In this document: positions 32,724-33,491 of the stretch, one piece after another
Layout: each line of letters opens with the position of its first letter
How positions within the stretch are numbered: position 1 is the first letter of the stretch
Assembly (NCBI GenBank): GCA_007116835.1
Contig: SKHS01000261.1
Coordinates: 1-33,491, forward strand
Length of the DNA stretch: 33,491 bases
DNA from: Halomonas sp.
GTDB taxonomy: Bacteria; Pseudomonadota; Gammaproteobacteria; Pseudomonadales; Halomonadaceae
Reading direction: 5' to 3'
The notes under the pieces: model-generated
What the model saw: only the letters and a program-made list of their open reading frames with translations
The model's database searches: none
What the model was told of the DNA's origin: nothing
Translations under genes and position numbers: made by a program

Positions 32724-33491
32724 TCAGTTTTTCTTAAACCTAGACAACCACTGAGTAGGGGTAAGACCGAAGGCCTTCTTAAAGTGGTTTGTCATATGGC
32801 TCTGGTCATTGAAGCCAGCTGAAACCGAGGCGTACGACAACGAATAACCCTGGATCAAATAGTGTTTTACAAACGAAAGACGCCGCATGGTCAAGTAACG
32901 GTATGGGCTTGTTCCATATAATGCCCTGAAATCTCTTGATAAACTCCACTTTTCACGGCCACTCACTAACGCTAAATCATCCAGTGTGATCTGAGAGTCC
33001 AACGAATAGTGAATATATTCTCTAGCCTTTTCTGCAGCGTTATAGTCGTATGCCACCCTACCTCTTTTGTGACCGGCAACAGCAGAGAGTACACTGGCTA
33101 GTTCGAAGACGATATCTTCCTCTTCAAACTGCTCATGAGCAGTTTGAAGGTCATTCATAAGAAATTCTGTGGCGGCATAAAGCCGAGGGTCTGTGCTAAC
33201 GCCTCCCTTTATGTAGGGTAAAGTGCGGCCACCAAGCACCGCTTGAAGAGCACAGGGTTCAATATACATGATGCGGTAGTAGAAGCCGTCATCCGTACCA
33301 GCCACACCGTCGTGGAGTTCATCAGGATGAATTACAATGGTATTGCCAGGTAAGCTAGTTCTTTTTTCACCTCGGTAATTGAAGCAATGAACCCCTGCCA
33401 GGGTTCTACCTACAGCATACGTATCGTGCCGGTGAGGCTCGAAGGCAACGCCAGAAAAAAAGGCTTCAAATCTTTCTATTTGTGTATTAAA
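32724..33491 (-). CDS. AraC-family regulator, 5' end cut by window edge
   Basis: 255 codons are present and the frame is open through the last base, so the start lies outside the window. The N-terminal part is a cupin-like sensor domain with FEPHRHDTYAVG and LPGNTIVIHPDELHDG, typical of AraC_binding. The C-terminal 100 residues hold the double HTH. The first HTH is ITLDDLALVSGREKWSLSRDFRALYGTSPYRYL in parts; the second is SYASVSAGFNDQSHMTNHFKKAFGLTPTQW, the classic AraC signature. The ligand is unknown. It faces gabT tail-to-tail with a terminator between, so it is probably not part of the GABA unit. Confidence 0.9.
   Translation of the reverse strand, partial: FNTQIERFEAFFSGVAFEPHRHDTYAVGRTLAGVHCFNYRGEKRTSLPGNTIVIHPDELHDGVAGTDDGFYYRIMYIEPCALQAVLGGRTLPYIKGGVSTDPRLYAATEFLMNDLQTAHEQFEEEDIVFELASVLSAVAGHKRGRVAYDYNAAEKAREYIHYSLDSQITLDDLALVSGREKWSLSRDFRALYGTSPYRYLTMRRLSFVKHYLIQGYSLSYASVSAGFNDQSHMTNHFKKAFGLTPTQWLSRFKKN

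Overview
The window looks like a chromosomal segment of a halophilic gammaproteobacterium of the Halomonas/Vreelandella type. This is inferred from gene content and protein resemblance, not from a database search. I see no rRNA, tRNA, CRISPR array, phage, insertion sequence or plasmid gene. It reads as core and accessory chromosome with short intergenic gaps.

Left part (1-9.2 kb): a small DUF6482-like protein and a cation-diffusion-facilitator protein. Then comes a complete heme-uptake operon on the minus strand: hemP, outer-membrane receptor hmuR, cytoplasmic heme handler hmuS, and ABC importer hmuT-hmuU-hmuV. The last four genes overlap or nearly overlap. The operon starts from a promoter with -35 TTGTGA and -10 TAAATT that directly abuts a 16/19-match Fur box. 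hemP (55 codons) is easily missed because it is so short. An MgtE magnesium channel gene lies upstream on the same strand.

Middle (9.3-15.8 kb): a TetR-family repressor gene is divergent from an RND efflux pair (periplasmic adaptor and inner-membrane pump). Two similar 16-bp palindromes overlap the shared promoter. Converging on the pump is a DadA-like FAD amino-acid dehydrogenase gene. Its leader carries a clear tandem glycine riboswitch, which is the most informative regulatory element in the window and implies that this flavoenzyme responds to glycine.

16-23.7 kb: a small membrane protein overlapping tail-to-tail with an EamA exporter; ChaC-type gamma-glutamylcyclotransferase coupled to that exporter; a divergent HDAC-family deacetylase; a duplicated CbiX-like protein whose N-terminal half has lost its metal-binding histidines; YbiT (ABC-F, TTG start); a ZipA-like anchored protein behind TspO; and an Old Yellow Enzyme (NemA-like) with its own terminator and a possible operator.

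Right part (24-33.5 kb): a chemoreceptor ending in EWETF; an unknown 124-aa protein; an array of 13-bp degenerate repeats; a creatinase-fold M24 protein lacking all five canonical metal ligands; an SLT-like lipoprotein; and a GABA catabolic unit. In that unit a MocR/GabR-type regulator is divergent from gabD-gabT, with two direct repeats 21 bp apart between them and a strong terminator after gabT. The last gene is an AraC-type regulator cut by the window edge.

There is no single obviously new multi-gene system. The best leads are the glycine-riboswitch flavoenzyme, the asymmetric CbiX-like duplication, the metal-ligand-free M24 protein, and three intergenic arrays of 12-15-bp degenerate repeats.
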